Assembly: GCA_013398015.1 (NCBI GenBank)
Contig: VZRR01007842.1
Coordinates: 806,001 to 870,000 of the forward strand
Direction: 5' to 3'
Source: Oreocharis arfaki
Taxonomy: Eukaryota > Chordata > Aves > Passeriformes > Paramythiidae
DNA: 64,000 nucleotides
The translations under genes and the position numbers were made by a program. The notes beneath the pieces were generated by a model that was not told where the DNA came from, did no database searches, and was given only the letters and a program-made list of their open reading frames with translations. Positions 1-11,158 of the stretch are shown here, in pieces (within the stretch, counting starts at the first letter, position 1; each line of letters opens with the position of its first letter).

Positions 1-3000
1 ATCAGGTGGAATATCAACTGCTTAGGCACTGTCCCTCCACCACTGGCTGCTGACTCCAGTGCCAGTTTATTCAGGTCAGCCTGCACAAGGTTCCACAGCA
101 CAGGAACATCATCCCCTGCTCCAACCACACAAATGTTTAATTACTACTATAGAGAGGTAAGTGCAATGACAGCAGGAAGACCAATCTCACCAAAACAACA
201 AAACCAAAAAAAGTGAGCTACTTTTACACTGCATCAAAACTCAAGAGTCCTCCAAAACTACAGGACAGTGCACTTAAAAAAGCACTTTAAAGAAAAATTA
301 GCAATCAGAGCTAGTGCCCAGTTAAGACAGATAACTCCCAGGGGAAAAAAAAAAATCTCTACCTTTCCACAACTTAAGCAAAAAGCACAGTGTCAGTTCA
401 CAGGGTGCAAGTTACAACCAGAAGGCTGATTGTTTTCAGCTCAAGTTCTGCCAGAAAAACACATCATCCCAATGGTTCTGGTGCCATTCACAGCTGGATC
501 AAATATAGTGGAATGACCTTTGATATGAACAAAACAGGCCACTCACCCCTCCCTCTCCAAAGACTTTTTATACCATGAGAAACAAAGAATTTGTTGGAGG
601 AACCTGTAACCCACTCCCATAATTGGCTATGGGTGTAGCCATTCTGGCTGAAGGATACCGTGTAGCTTTTCCAGGACATGAGTTGTGGCAGGTTTTGTGC
701 AAGAGTAGGTGTCTGAAAAGCTAAGGAAAAGCAAAATCAACATTTTGAAAGTCCATCCCAAATTTCATTACGGCCATGAAGATGTACTCCAAAGCATAAC
801 TTATTTTCTGGGTTGTAGTGCACTTAAAGAAAATATAGCCCAGCTTTTTTAACCACAACAGATTTATTTTCTTCACACTTCTATTAACATGGCATTTTAT
901 TTCATTGAAATGCTATAGGTCCTCCTCATAAAAATGTGTCTCACAAATGCAATTCTCAACTAAAAAGCCTTCAAATTGCTGCTTGCCTTTGAATTTATCC
1001 CTGTGGGGACACTGAAGAAGGTGCATTGAGGAGGAATCCATATTGAAAAAATTCTCTGAAGTAATTCAGTAATCCCAGATCTTTTTGTATACAGTTTCAG
1101 AGTTTCCTGTAGCTTAACTGTCTGTCAGGATTTATTAAATCTGGGTACCACATTAGAATAAACATTTGTCTCCACTTTTCATAACATGTTCATTTATACC
1201 GTAACTAGCATACACTGGCTCAAAAATCCCAGGTTGCAGTCCACAAACAGAAATATTGGGCACACAGTGCTGATCTCTTTCCAGTCTGCTCTTCTGTCCC
1301 TCTGTGAGAACAGCAGGATGCCTGTCCTCAGGCTGCAACAACAATTTGACCAAGGAACAACAGGTCTTCAGGATCTCTCTGGAAAAGCCTTGCCCCTTTA
1401 TAGCAGTCTCTACATTCATTGCTTTACCCTTCAGTGAACTTACACCAATATTTGGATTTTAAACTAAAAGTTGCTGGTGAAGCGAGAGCCCTAGGACACA
1501 CGCAGACAGCTGGCTTGGCGTTGTGGGGGCAGCAGGGATCATTCTACAACTATTAAAAAAGCATTGTCAGAGCAGCATCTCAAATTGCACCTGTTGATAC
1601 TTTGTATGCCACAGGACAACCCAAGTAAAAGATGATGAATATCCCATAGAATTTTGTTTGTCTCCAACAATTTCACTACAACATTTGTCAGTGAAATTCT
1701 AGTGCTGGTTGAGTGCTGCACTGCAACAGAGAAATGCTGCAAGAATGAACCTTATGCGAACAAGACCAGTGCCACCAGCACACAGGCAGGCCTACAAATA
1801 AACTACAAAATATTGCTTAGAAGAGGACAGGCAGCAAACCTGAGCTCCAAGTCTACTGAAGTCACTGAAAACTATTTCAGGCAACAGATGCCCCTCTGTA
1901 TCTAGCAGAACTAAGATGCACTTCCCCACTTGGAATCAGCATGTTCTGCTCTCCTGGTTTGCTCAGCATTTACCCAGGCACAGCAGAGCCATAGACAATC
2001 CAATGGGCCAATGTTCCTCTATTCCTTCAAAAGGAGCAGGTGTAATAATTTCTCTCATTGCTATCATGGTTTTTTTGAAGATAATTTAACCACCCTCCCC
2101 TTCTCACAGTTTCTCTAAAAGCCTTTTCCATTTTCCTTAGATTTCCTCTCAGCATTAAGAAAGCATGCCCTGGAGAAGACTGGAGAGCAGCTGCCATGGG
2201 GTTGCAGCAAGGCATCCACCATAGAACTCCACCATGCAGAAACAAATCCGGGAATCTAACTTATGAGCTTCTTTAAAAAGAAAGTTCTAGAAGAAAAGGC
2301 TGGGTGGGATCTATTTGATTCTCAATACCGTAAGACACTGGCATTTAAAATACTTATTCTCAAATTCCTTGGTATGCTGAACTTACAAAGAAAAATAATT
2401 TTAAAAAATCTTTTAGCCAAGTTCTGTTGGCAGCATGAGGGCCAATTTTGGATATCCAGAGGTTGTTCTTATTATTTGAGCAGTCATGGTTTGAGTCCCA
2501 TGCAGACATCTGGAGAGACTTAACTTCTTCCATTAAGAGTCTTAACTCACAATAGTCCTTCAATTACAGTGGAATAAAGCAAAAATGTGTTTTGGGTGGA
2601 GGAGAAAGGACTCAGTGGGGAACGAAATAAACTTGGGAAAGTGATAAATCAACTTTATCTTCTAGGTAAGGCACTCCTATCCCCAGGATTTCTTGGCAAT
2701 GCATCTAACTTTGGCCTTTTCCTCACAGCTGTGATTGGCCACTGAACCGACGTTTCAGAGCTGGCATGAACCGTATCTCTCATTCTCTGCTGTCAGAGTT
2801 GCAGCTTGCTGTTCAGGTCCAGCTCTGGGCATGAAGAGATGAATGGCTCTGAAGGCACTACTTAAGGCTCTCTCAGCTGCAGTGCACTTGCTTTTATTTG
2901 CTGATAAGTAGAAAAGGAGTCCGTCACTGGAGGCCACCTCTTAGTCCAATCACTGCCTTTCAGAGCTTCAGCAAAAGCAATGTATGTATTCCCTGCCAAC

Positions 3001-5660
3001 CTCCTCAAAGCCACAGAGGCTCAGTACTGAATCTCCAAGGTGGAAAAAACAGGTGCATGAACACTTAAACAGCCCTTTCAAATACTTACAGAGACCCAGC
3101 TGGGGAAAAAAGCAATAGCTGCTATTTTTTCCTTCACTTAACCTGTCTTGCTGTGGAAATGAGGCTGAGGTAATATTTGACTATGTCTACCTTTTCTTCT
3201 AAGCTTTTTTCTCCTTTTCTTACTCTTGTCTCTACCACCACTAACTTTAGAACCTAAAACAATGATTTCAGCACAGTAGAGGTCTCTGAGGTTCCTACGG
3301 AGAGTTCTTCATTAAAAAAAAAAAATCACCTGAGTAGAGGAGAAATATCCTGTAAGCTCCACAAGTAAAGGAACCAGTGCAATGGGAACTTTTACTGTTT
3401 AAGACACCAGAAGACCCACAGGACAAGGAGCTCTTATCCATGCTGGATAGAATTTATAGTCACAGAACTGAAAACCAGAAACTCTTGGTTCTGGTGTTAT
3501 GAGTGTGTTGTGTTCTGCTTTTCAGTGGCTTACTCTGTGCGCACGCAGGACAGCACTGCTTCCTCAACAAGGAGGAACACATACCTGCAGCCTTGACAGT
3601 GTAACCATGTCTGAACCAGGTGCACCAGTCTGACACGCAGTTTCTGTCCCTTGCACACATTCAGAGCAGCCAGGGTGTACTACCTTTCCTCCATCTCCTT
3701 TGTCTCACTGGAGCCACAAAGCTGCTCTGGGTCCTTCCCCTCCCTGCTCAGCAACAAATGCAAGCAGTGAACTCTCACCTGTTGAACTTCAGGCCACAAA
3801 TCACATTCTGAAGCAAAACACATGAAAGAAAGCACACCAAAAAAAGGAATTTCTGCTTTTTAATTAGCTACTTCCCTGAAAAAACAAGGCACAGATGCTC
3901 CAAAGCAGAAAGGAATGTGCAAACTGGGGAAGTACAAACTTACAAAGAGAGGAGTTCACACTAAGGGGAGAACCAGACACGGGCAAGAGAACTGCTGGTT
4001 CAGGTCAGGAAACATCAGTGACTAATATTCATAAATTGTAATGATGCAGGTGACTGCAGGGTCCTCCATTTCCTTGCTGAGCCAAAATACATGACTCCTC
4101 CCCTAGTCCTGTACAGGATAAAGATACCACAGGCAGACAGAATTAGTCACTGAGAGAGCATGGACAGTACAGGTTGATGGTGCTGGTCATGAATTTTAAG
4201 AGCCAGACTGTGGATGGGCATCTCAGCAGAACAGCAGAGGACAACCTATTAAGAAGAAATATGACATCTTCAGGTGATAGGTCACCACAGAATTTCTATT
4301 TTGGGGCCCATAGTCAGCTGTGTGATAGATCATGATTACCACCTGACTCGTAACAGCGTCTTGTGTGAGGGGATTTGGTTTGGCTAAACCTCAGGAAAGG
4401 GACATTGTGAGATGCAGTTCTGAACAGAGGTCTGAATCAGGTCTATGCTTCATCAAGGGCCTACAGACATAAAACAAGTCTATCTGTTATGGTTTGTGTT
4501 GGGTATATTTTTTCCCTGGAACAGAGCCACTTGTTATACTTTTGCAGCATATCATAAGTCAGAAGAACTCCATCAGAATTTTTGTGGTGAAAGCTTACTA
4601 AAAACATGCCAAAACCTCCCCCCCCACAAAACCCCCAAACTGAAGACAGACAGCATTCTCAGACCTCGTTAAAAAAAAAAAAAATTCTCTCTCAACATTT
4701 GCTTTGGCATTCTTACAGCGTAGCATGCCAGACCTGTACCTCCCAGTAATCTGTTAAAATATTTATGTGCTTGCCATATTTTAAATGCATTGGCATTCTG
4801 GAAGTTTTGGGAAGGCTGGAGAGATCAAGAGGAGTAAAGGAACACGTTTCAACACCAGCCTGAAGCACGATGACAAGACGAGGAACTCCGGGCTAGCACC
4901 AGACATCATGGCCTGCCAGAACCCATGCATCAGAACAGCTGGACTAGTTCAGGCTACTTTAATTGAGACAAATGGGAACTGTGTGTCCTGGAAGTTAGCA
5001 CTGAGGTGTTGTCTCCACTGTTTTGCAGCGGGTTCCACTGTGGTTTTACACCCCACACCCTACTGCAATTTTCAATCCTTCCCCAAAAGCACCAAAACTC
5101 AAACAATAAATCACCATTTTACAACCAGAGGTAACTCGGTCTGGGCAGGGTCACCACAAGCAGCAGTTTCCCCAAGCAAAATTGTTTTGCTGTCCTCATT
5201 ATGAACTAAAAATAAACTTTTCTGATCATCTGTGCCACGGCAACACATAGCAGAGATAGTAGAATAGCAGGGAATAGTAGAGATCGACTTCACACCCGGA
5301 GAGCTCTCCTTCAAACACTGATGCTGAAATCCTAGTAAGATGTGCCAATGTCTGTTTCATATCTCTCCTATGGAGGGAAAGGGGGTCTCTGGCTGGCTGA
5401 CAGCTGAAAAGATCCTGATGCCTGCTTTCCAGCCAGATGACAGATGTATAAAAAAGGCTGTCAACTCATTTCTCATACAGGAATTTTAAAAAGTCTGGCA
5501 TCTTTCAGCTCACACTGAGTATGAACAACATACTGAACCCCTAAATCCTTTCAAAAAAATCCTTTTAAATAAAAACTATGTGGTGATTCCACCAGTACGA
5601 ACCTGCCAGGTCTAGACTTAATGTAGACTACCCAGCTATTCTGTGCGAGGTCAAATGTAG

Positions 5661-5708
5661 TCTATTTAGTGTTCTATTTAGTGAAATATCTCACCACAAT
5701 ATTTCACT
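5661..5708. repeat. Short tandem duplication plus perfect hairpin
   Basis: The 11-mer TCTATTTAGTG occurs at 5661-5671 and again at 5673-5683. Overlapping its right end is an inverted repeat: AGTGAAATAT at 5680-5689 and ATATTTCACT at 5699-5708 form a perfect 10-bp stem around a 9-nt loop. This is seen directly. A stem this short in AT-rich DNA can arise by chance, and no function is implied. Confidence 0.6.
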
Positions 5709-7297
5709 GAATCAGTCCATTAAATTTTATGCCTCTGCATTTAGGAATGATAGCTACCTACAGAAAGTACACTGTACCTTAAATGCTGCACAGAGACGAG
5801 AACATTTCACTTGATAAAAAACAAACAGAAACAAGCAAATAAGCAAAAAGAGCTTTTAGTCAGCCTACAAGGGAAAATAATACATTTGTACTTCCCCTGG
5901 CCAAAGAATAAGCTCACCATTTGATTGCAACTTGTTTCATGGCAATCTGTTAATACTTGTATAAAGGTCCTTGAGGAATCAGAGGAAAAACTGCACAGGG
6001 AAAAGAGCAACATAAAGCAAACTTCAGGACATCTGATGAATACCCAAGCAGTGGAAGAAGTGGAAATGATTAATGGTATGGTATCAGCACACAGCAGCAC
6101 AGTGGGAGTAAGATAGCTGGGGTTTAGAAAGCAGGGCCATTAACACACAGGGTGAAATGACCATGCAAACACTGGTGGCTGAAGGACAAGGTAGCAGGAG
6201 ATGAAACGAAGTTACTGTTGCCTGTAATATCAGGTACTAAAAAGCCAGGGCAGCAGGCCAACATACTGATGAGAAAGAGCAAAGCACGGTAATTATTCCT
6301 CCTCTCTTGTGAAAAGGCAGCAGGGTTAATTTTATCCTGGAACAAAACCATACGCCATTGAAGGAGGGTTACAGGATCAGCTCAATATCCTAACCTAGCT
6401 GTCTAATAAGAAATTTTTTTTTTCCTTAAGAACTTGGCAGTGGAAAAAGCATCACATGGCATTTTGCAAATTATTGCTTTCTCAAAAGGACATCAAAAAA
6501 GGAAAAAGGTTTTAAAATACGACCCTACTGAAAATTAAAAAGGGATTGTTCCTTTAAAAAATTCTATAATCTATATGAATTGCCACAAACCCAGGGAAAT
6601 TCTGAACCTGGGCTCATATTCTGAGCAAAATTCAGATGACCAATATGAAACATGAGTCGTGCCTCTGTTGTGTTGTTTCAAAGGCACTCCTTTTGAGTTT
6701 TCCATGAAGTTCAAACAGCTGCTCTTCTTTTGCATAGCCAGGAAACAAAATCTAATACAGTTAAAATTATACAACATCTTTTTAGCTCTCATTTAGAAGA
6801 AAACCTTCTAGATGTAAAAAAAAAATGGAAGGGATGTAGCTACATGTTGCTATGCTGGCAGTCAGACCCCATATGATTCACAACGGACTTCAACTTCTTT
6901 TAGTTACTGGAGACAGCTAACTGAGATTCAGAGAAGCATAAGGGAAATGGCACTTCTTATCAGTGCAAAGAGTAGAGAAACTGCCCTTTTACACATTAGC
7001 TTTATCTCTATTCCAGTACAATCCTCCATTTAATGTTTTATCTGATGATACCATACATTTTCCAGACTGCTGCTGAGCTCCTGTGAGATGTTACAGATAC
7101 CATGGTCACTGCACCCAAGGGAAGCATCCTACAGAATATGCAGGACTTTTACAGAGGTGACATCAAACCAAGCTAAATTATCTCCGCTGGCACTATTTAA
7201 ATCATACCTTTCTTGCTACAGGTGTACGTACAGCAATCTACAATAAGGTGCATTTTCAACAACCAGTTCTGTCTCTCACTATTTCCTATGCTGCCTT

Positions 7298-7325
7298 AAA
7301 AAAAAAAAAAGAAAAAAAAAAAAAA
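7298..7325 (+). repeat. Interrupted poly-A tract
   Basis: Thirteen A residues (7298-7310), one G, then fourteen A residues (7312-7325). The bases to the left show no CR1, SINE or mRNA-like feature and no AATAAA in the expected position, so this is treated as a simple repeat rather than a retrocopy tail. Confidence 0.85.
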
Positions 7326-8548
7326 GGGTAATACAGATTCTTTAAAAATGTAGATTATTGACCATCAGCAGCATCCAAACAATTTTGGAACTGATATAGT
7401 TCTTTGATATATCAAAAGGTCTTTAAATACTCTTATGATAAAGGCATTATAGAATGTGTTGATTTCGAAGTGGAACCCAGTAGCTTATCTTTTCATTTCG
7501 CATTATTCTGGTTGGCCAGAAGGCTCAGCAGGCCTCTCTGCCATTGCAGCCAGTGCAGTGCACAGCAGCATTCCTGCTCAGCGGCTGGAACAGCCAGTGA
7601 CTGATTACATTGACTGTTCCTATGCTGTCCTACAGCCTTGTTAGATCCCTTAATGGTGAGGGACTTGACTCTCCTTACGACCTCTTCCTCCCTGACCTTC
7701 ATTCAGCCATTGCCAATTGAGACCATGGTACACAAGATCCACCACTAAAGGAAAGGGTCTTTCAAGTTTTTGCTGAGACCTACACTGAAGATATTTCCTG
7801 TTTAGGCATCTGTCTCAAACTATTCAAAGTATTTTTCCCTCTATTGCATGTTCATTTTACAATAATTCATGGAACACAAAGTAAGGTTGCAATTGTATGT
7901 CCCTCATTTCTGCACTAGATCTATTTTAATACTAATAAACTATGCAAAAAACATTTATGAATCCTTTAAACCATATGTTAACTAGACTCAGACCCTCTTG
8001 CCTTAAAAACATGAACTAAAGAGTTCTTCATAAAAATAATCTTCTTTTTTGCAGCTCCTCATCATTCAGATCCTAAGTTCTCAGCCTTTTACATAGAACA
8101 CGTCAGGGAGGCTGAAAGGCAAGGTCCAGAGAAGTTAGTTTGGTAAACATCTCATTTTACTTTGCCTCCTACTCCATGTAGTCCAAGTGCTAAGAAGTAT
8201 CCATCTCAAAGCAAAGATGCTCCATTTTACAGGAGGGTGATAGTCACTGCTGTTTTTAAAAGGTGATTTTTAGCCTGGGCTAGGGAGCTCTACACACCCC
8301 TTTTCCAGAGATGAGCACAATCTGTATCTGCGCAGGTAAGAACTCCTGGGTATCGTGAGGCAGTGGAGAGATCAAGCATGTTGTGGGTGGGAGCTTGTGG
8401 ATGCTGAAAAGCTGCTGGCAGAGAAAAACCCAGCATTTTGCAAGTATTCTGTTAAAGTCCTTGGTTTCAACATAAACAAGCAAGATGCTTTTCTAAACAT
8501 CTTGCAGCTGTGTCTTGTTAAGAGTCTAACAGGTGGTGTGGGGTCTGG

Positions 8549-8620
8549 CCAATCACTTGGAGAGGTGGTTGGACCAGGGACCAATGATCTTTGCCATAGA
8601 CCAATGCAGGGATTATATAA
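8549..8620 (+). promoter_or_regulatory. CCAAT/CCAAT/CCAAT/TATA core promoter of the LTR
   Basis: Three direct CCAAT boxes spaced 32 and 20 bp apart (starts at 8549, 8581 and 8601) precede a TATATAA box at 8614. In a retroviral LTR this is the U3 promoter; CCAAT boxes are NF-Y-type sites. The expected transcription start is about 25-30 bp downstream of the TATA box, near 8640-8650. The motifs are directly visible. Promoter activity is inferred. Confidence 0.55.
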
Positions 8621-8636
8621 GGCCTGCCTGTAATTA

Positions 8637-8642
8637 AATAAA
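8637..8642 (+). terminator. Polyadenylation signal AATAAA in the LTR
   Basis: A canonical hexamer lies directly between the TATA box and the presumed R/U5 region and is followed by a T/G-containing stretch. Its placement supports the LTR reading. In an ordinary promoter this position would be meaningless. Confidence 0.5.
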
Positions 8643-8721
8643 GTGGGTTATTATTTCCCTCAACCAGAGCTCTAACTCGGACCTCCATTTTTTCCTCGTT
8701 GCCCGTGCTTCAACTGCAACA

Positions 8722-10685
8722 GGAGCTGGCCAGCAGAGCCCTCCAGCAGGATGCCCAAGGACAGGCACCCTGTATTTTGGCAACCTGCCCTCAGGCAGCA
8801 CACTGGGGCCAGCTGAGGAGCAAAGGTGCTAAAATACCCCTCTATCCCCAGGTTTTCTGGCAACTGTCTCGTTGATCCACTTACCATTAACAGACTGAGT
8901 CTCTCACATAGGGAGTGCCTACACTAATTTTTGTTCTGTTTATATAGCCACTTGATCAGAAAGATTATTTCCTGTTTATATTATATATGCTTTAATAATA
9001 AACACATGTTTCTTCAATACTGGCAGTTTCTTGCACTCAGAGACTGTTCAGAGGTTACAGATTACTGTGACTGCTCCTTGTCAAGGGGAATGTCGTATAC
9101 CTGGGCCTAATTTAACCATAATCCTACCTAAACCTCGTGTTGCTTCGTAATTTTTGTAGCTGTAACTTATCTAGATTAGATATTTTGAATCGCAAAGTTA
9201 TGATTATAGTGAAGTTAACTGTATTTATGTTGATGACAGAAATTACATATAATTTCCTTGCTTGTTTATCTCCTTAAACACTGAGATTTGAAGGAGAATT
9301 TTTCAAAGGCACAAAAACAAGAGCTGTCTCTCCTGCATAAAGAGTTATTTGAAATCTGGCACTGCATTTTAAATTTGGCCTGTACCGTAACTCTGCCAGC
9401 CTTTGAATGGTCTTGGACTTCTGATCAATGGTTTTGCTTTTAAAAACCTGTTCACTACCATTTTTGGAAATTACTTGCCTGACAGCCAAGGAGAATGGTT
9501 CAATGGTTAGTGCTTGCTTGTCAATCCAACGAGTGGGAGTCAGCACCTGCTTCCTCCTCTCTATCTTCAGCCTATTGCTTGGGTGACATTTTTCAAACAG
9601 TGCTGCTAGGGGTGTGAGCTGCCAGGGAGGCTTCCCAGTTACATCGATGAACATGCAAACATGGATACAGTTATACTAGCGCTTATGGTTATAGAACGGC
9701 TTATATCCACTCCTGTATTAAGACTGACTTTAGGTCTGTTGACACTAAATTGTGCTAAACCAGTTGTATTCACCATGAAAAAACCTGGTATAGAGGAGTC
9801 CTTAGCCCCACTTTATTTCAGTTTCTACCTGCAAAATAGTGCTTTCTTTGCCTATAACAAGAGTTGCAATATTGCATCACAAATCTCCGCATAACTATCC
9901 CGACTTAAGGTATTATAAGAATCCTCCCTCCCCCACCCCATCTACCCCTTGTTGTTCACTCCCACAACAAAGATAGCTGTGTTTGGATGACATTTGTGTA
10001 GCTCTGTTGTGAGCTGATCTGGCTTTTAAACACCTCTATATTTTTGACAGATTACCTTTTAGAGTGACCAGTTTCCAGAGCAGGCTCAAAACACGGCCAT
10101 AGTCTAAACTTAAAAGATTTAAGACAGAAAGGTAAGATTATTTGCCTTGAGGGAAGGCAACATTTATGCCAGTCTGCCATCCTAAACAACATACTGTGGA
10201 AGTACAATCCCAAGTGCTCTAGAAATGAGGGCTATATGAAGTAATCTGTTGAGATACATCATATTGAGAACTGCTGTAACACTATACCTTTATTCCAATT
10301 GCAGTGTAAGACATGCTGTTAGCTTTTAAAATTAGATACTTGGGAGCAAATATCCTCCCATCCTGTTTTTCTGCCTGGTGTTACCCATGACACCATTTCA
10401 AAGTCACCTCTTGGCAGATGTTGCTGACAGTCTGCAAATGCCCCATCCTCCTGTGCAAAACTACCTTTCAGTTACAAGCATTCCTCCCATCTCCCTTGCC
10501 TCATGGAGGTCATCCACTGTCCTGAAACAGGCCTTTGCTCCTTGGGCACATCACACCAGCAGGAGCACAAACACACTCAGCTCTGGAATTTCCTAACATG
10601 GCCACATTCTGTAGTTTTGGTTTAAACCTCCCCTTCTCAAGCAAACTCTGTTCTGGTTACCCCTAAATATTAGATTCTCAAAAGA
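8722..10685. other. Noncoding DNA between the LTR and a CR1
   Basis: This is unique sequence with no supported gene. A minus-strand open frame of 126 codons (9274-9654, ATG start) has no recognisable domain and overlaps a tRNA-like stretch on the plus strand at about 9491-9560, so it is not called. The segment around 9660-9890 is CpG-poor and unrecognised. Confidence 0.5.
9491..9560 (+). mobile_element. Possible tRNA-derived SINE head, degenerate
   Basis: TGGTTCAATGG at 9496-9506 resembles an RNA polymerase III A box (TGGCNNAGTGG). It is followed by TTAGTGCTTGCTTGTCAA, which reads like a tRNA D-loop and anticodon region. A weak B-box-like segment (AGTCAGCACC, 9538-9547) sits about 42 bp after the A box, the normal spacing in a tRNA gene. 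The acceptor stems do not pair convincingly, so this is not a functional tRNA. An old tRNA-derived SINE is the best reading. The resemblance could still be chance. Confidence 0.25.
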
Positions 10686-11158
10686 GATGTGGACAGGCTG
10701 GAGAGAGTCCCAAGAAAGGCCACAGAGCTGATCAGAGGGGTGGGAAGCCTGTCATATGAGGAAAGTCTGAGAGAATTGGGCTTGTTCAGCCTTTAGAAAA
10801 GAAGTTTCATGGGACACCTCTTTATCATGGTCTGGTACTTAAAGAGTGGCAGCAAGGAAGATGGAGGCTCCCTTTTTACAAGGCATTTTATGGGAAAAAT
10901 GAGGGGTAATGGATACCAGTTACTAGTGAGATTCCGATAGGAGGCAAGAGGAAAATTTTCATAACAAGAACAATCAAGCATTGGAATAATCTCCCCAGGG
11001 AAGTGGTGAATTCCCCAGCACTAAACACTTTTAAGATTCAGATGGACATGGTGAAGGGACACCCTTTCTAGACCATGCCTTTGCCAAGAAAGTTTGGATC
11101 AAATGCTGCTTGAGTTCTCTTCCAGCATGGTATGCTACAGTTCTATGATTATGATGAT
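10686..11158 (+). mobile_element. CR1 LINE, 3' fragment, sense
   Basis: The segment begins in the conserved region encoding the C-terminal part of CR1 ORF2 and its 3' flank (GGACAGGCTGGAGAGAGTCC, then AGGAAAGTCTGAGAGAATTGGGC, the usual 'sort of head' of the terminal third). It continues through the AATCTCCCCAGGGAAGTGG motif, and ends in octamer-like repeats (TTCTATGATTATGATGATT) near 11158. CR1 is a non-LTR retrotransposon whose copies are almost always 5'-truncated, as here. All reading frames are broken. The many substitutions indicate an old insertion. Confidence 0.9.

Larger units (their letters stand above)
1..8378. other. Unique AT-rich noncoding DNA
   Basis: I see no recognisable gene or transposable element here. 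Open frames are short (the longest is 139 codons, at 4785-5204 on the plus strand), have no recognisable domain, and occur on both strands as expected by chance. Landmarks are an A12 run at 3314-3325, an A14 run at 4671-4684, a C-rich patch at 4617-4635, a small duplication and hairpin at 5661-5708, and an interrupted A-run at 7298-7325. The first 127 bases are open in one minus-strand frame and could be an exon edge (see findings). Confidence 0.6.
8379..8721 (+). mobile_element. Probable solo LTR of an endogenous retrovirus
   Basis: The stretch has the ordered parts of a compact retroviral LTR in plus orientation: a TG dinucleotide (TGTTGTGGGTGGGAGC at 8379), about 170 bp of U3-like sequence, three CCAAT boxes (8549-8553, 8581-8585, 8601-8605), a TATA box (TATATAA at 8614-8620), an AATAAA signal only about 17 bp further on (8637-8642), then a U5-like segment ending in CA near 8721. 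AATAAA lying just after the TATA box is characteristic of avian alpharetrovirus-like and ERVK-like LTRs with a very short R region. No primer-binding site, gag/pol open frame or partner LTR is seen, so it is read as solo. Both ends are estimates, because no clear target-site duplication was found: the 5' flank reads ...ATCAAGCA and the 3' flank GGAGCTGG.... A cellular promoter with an accidental AATAAA is the main alternative. Confidence 0.6.
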
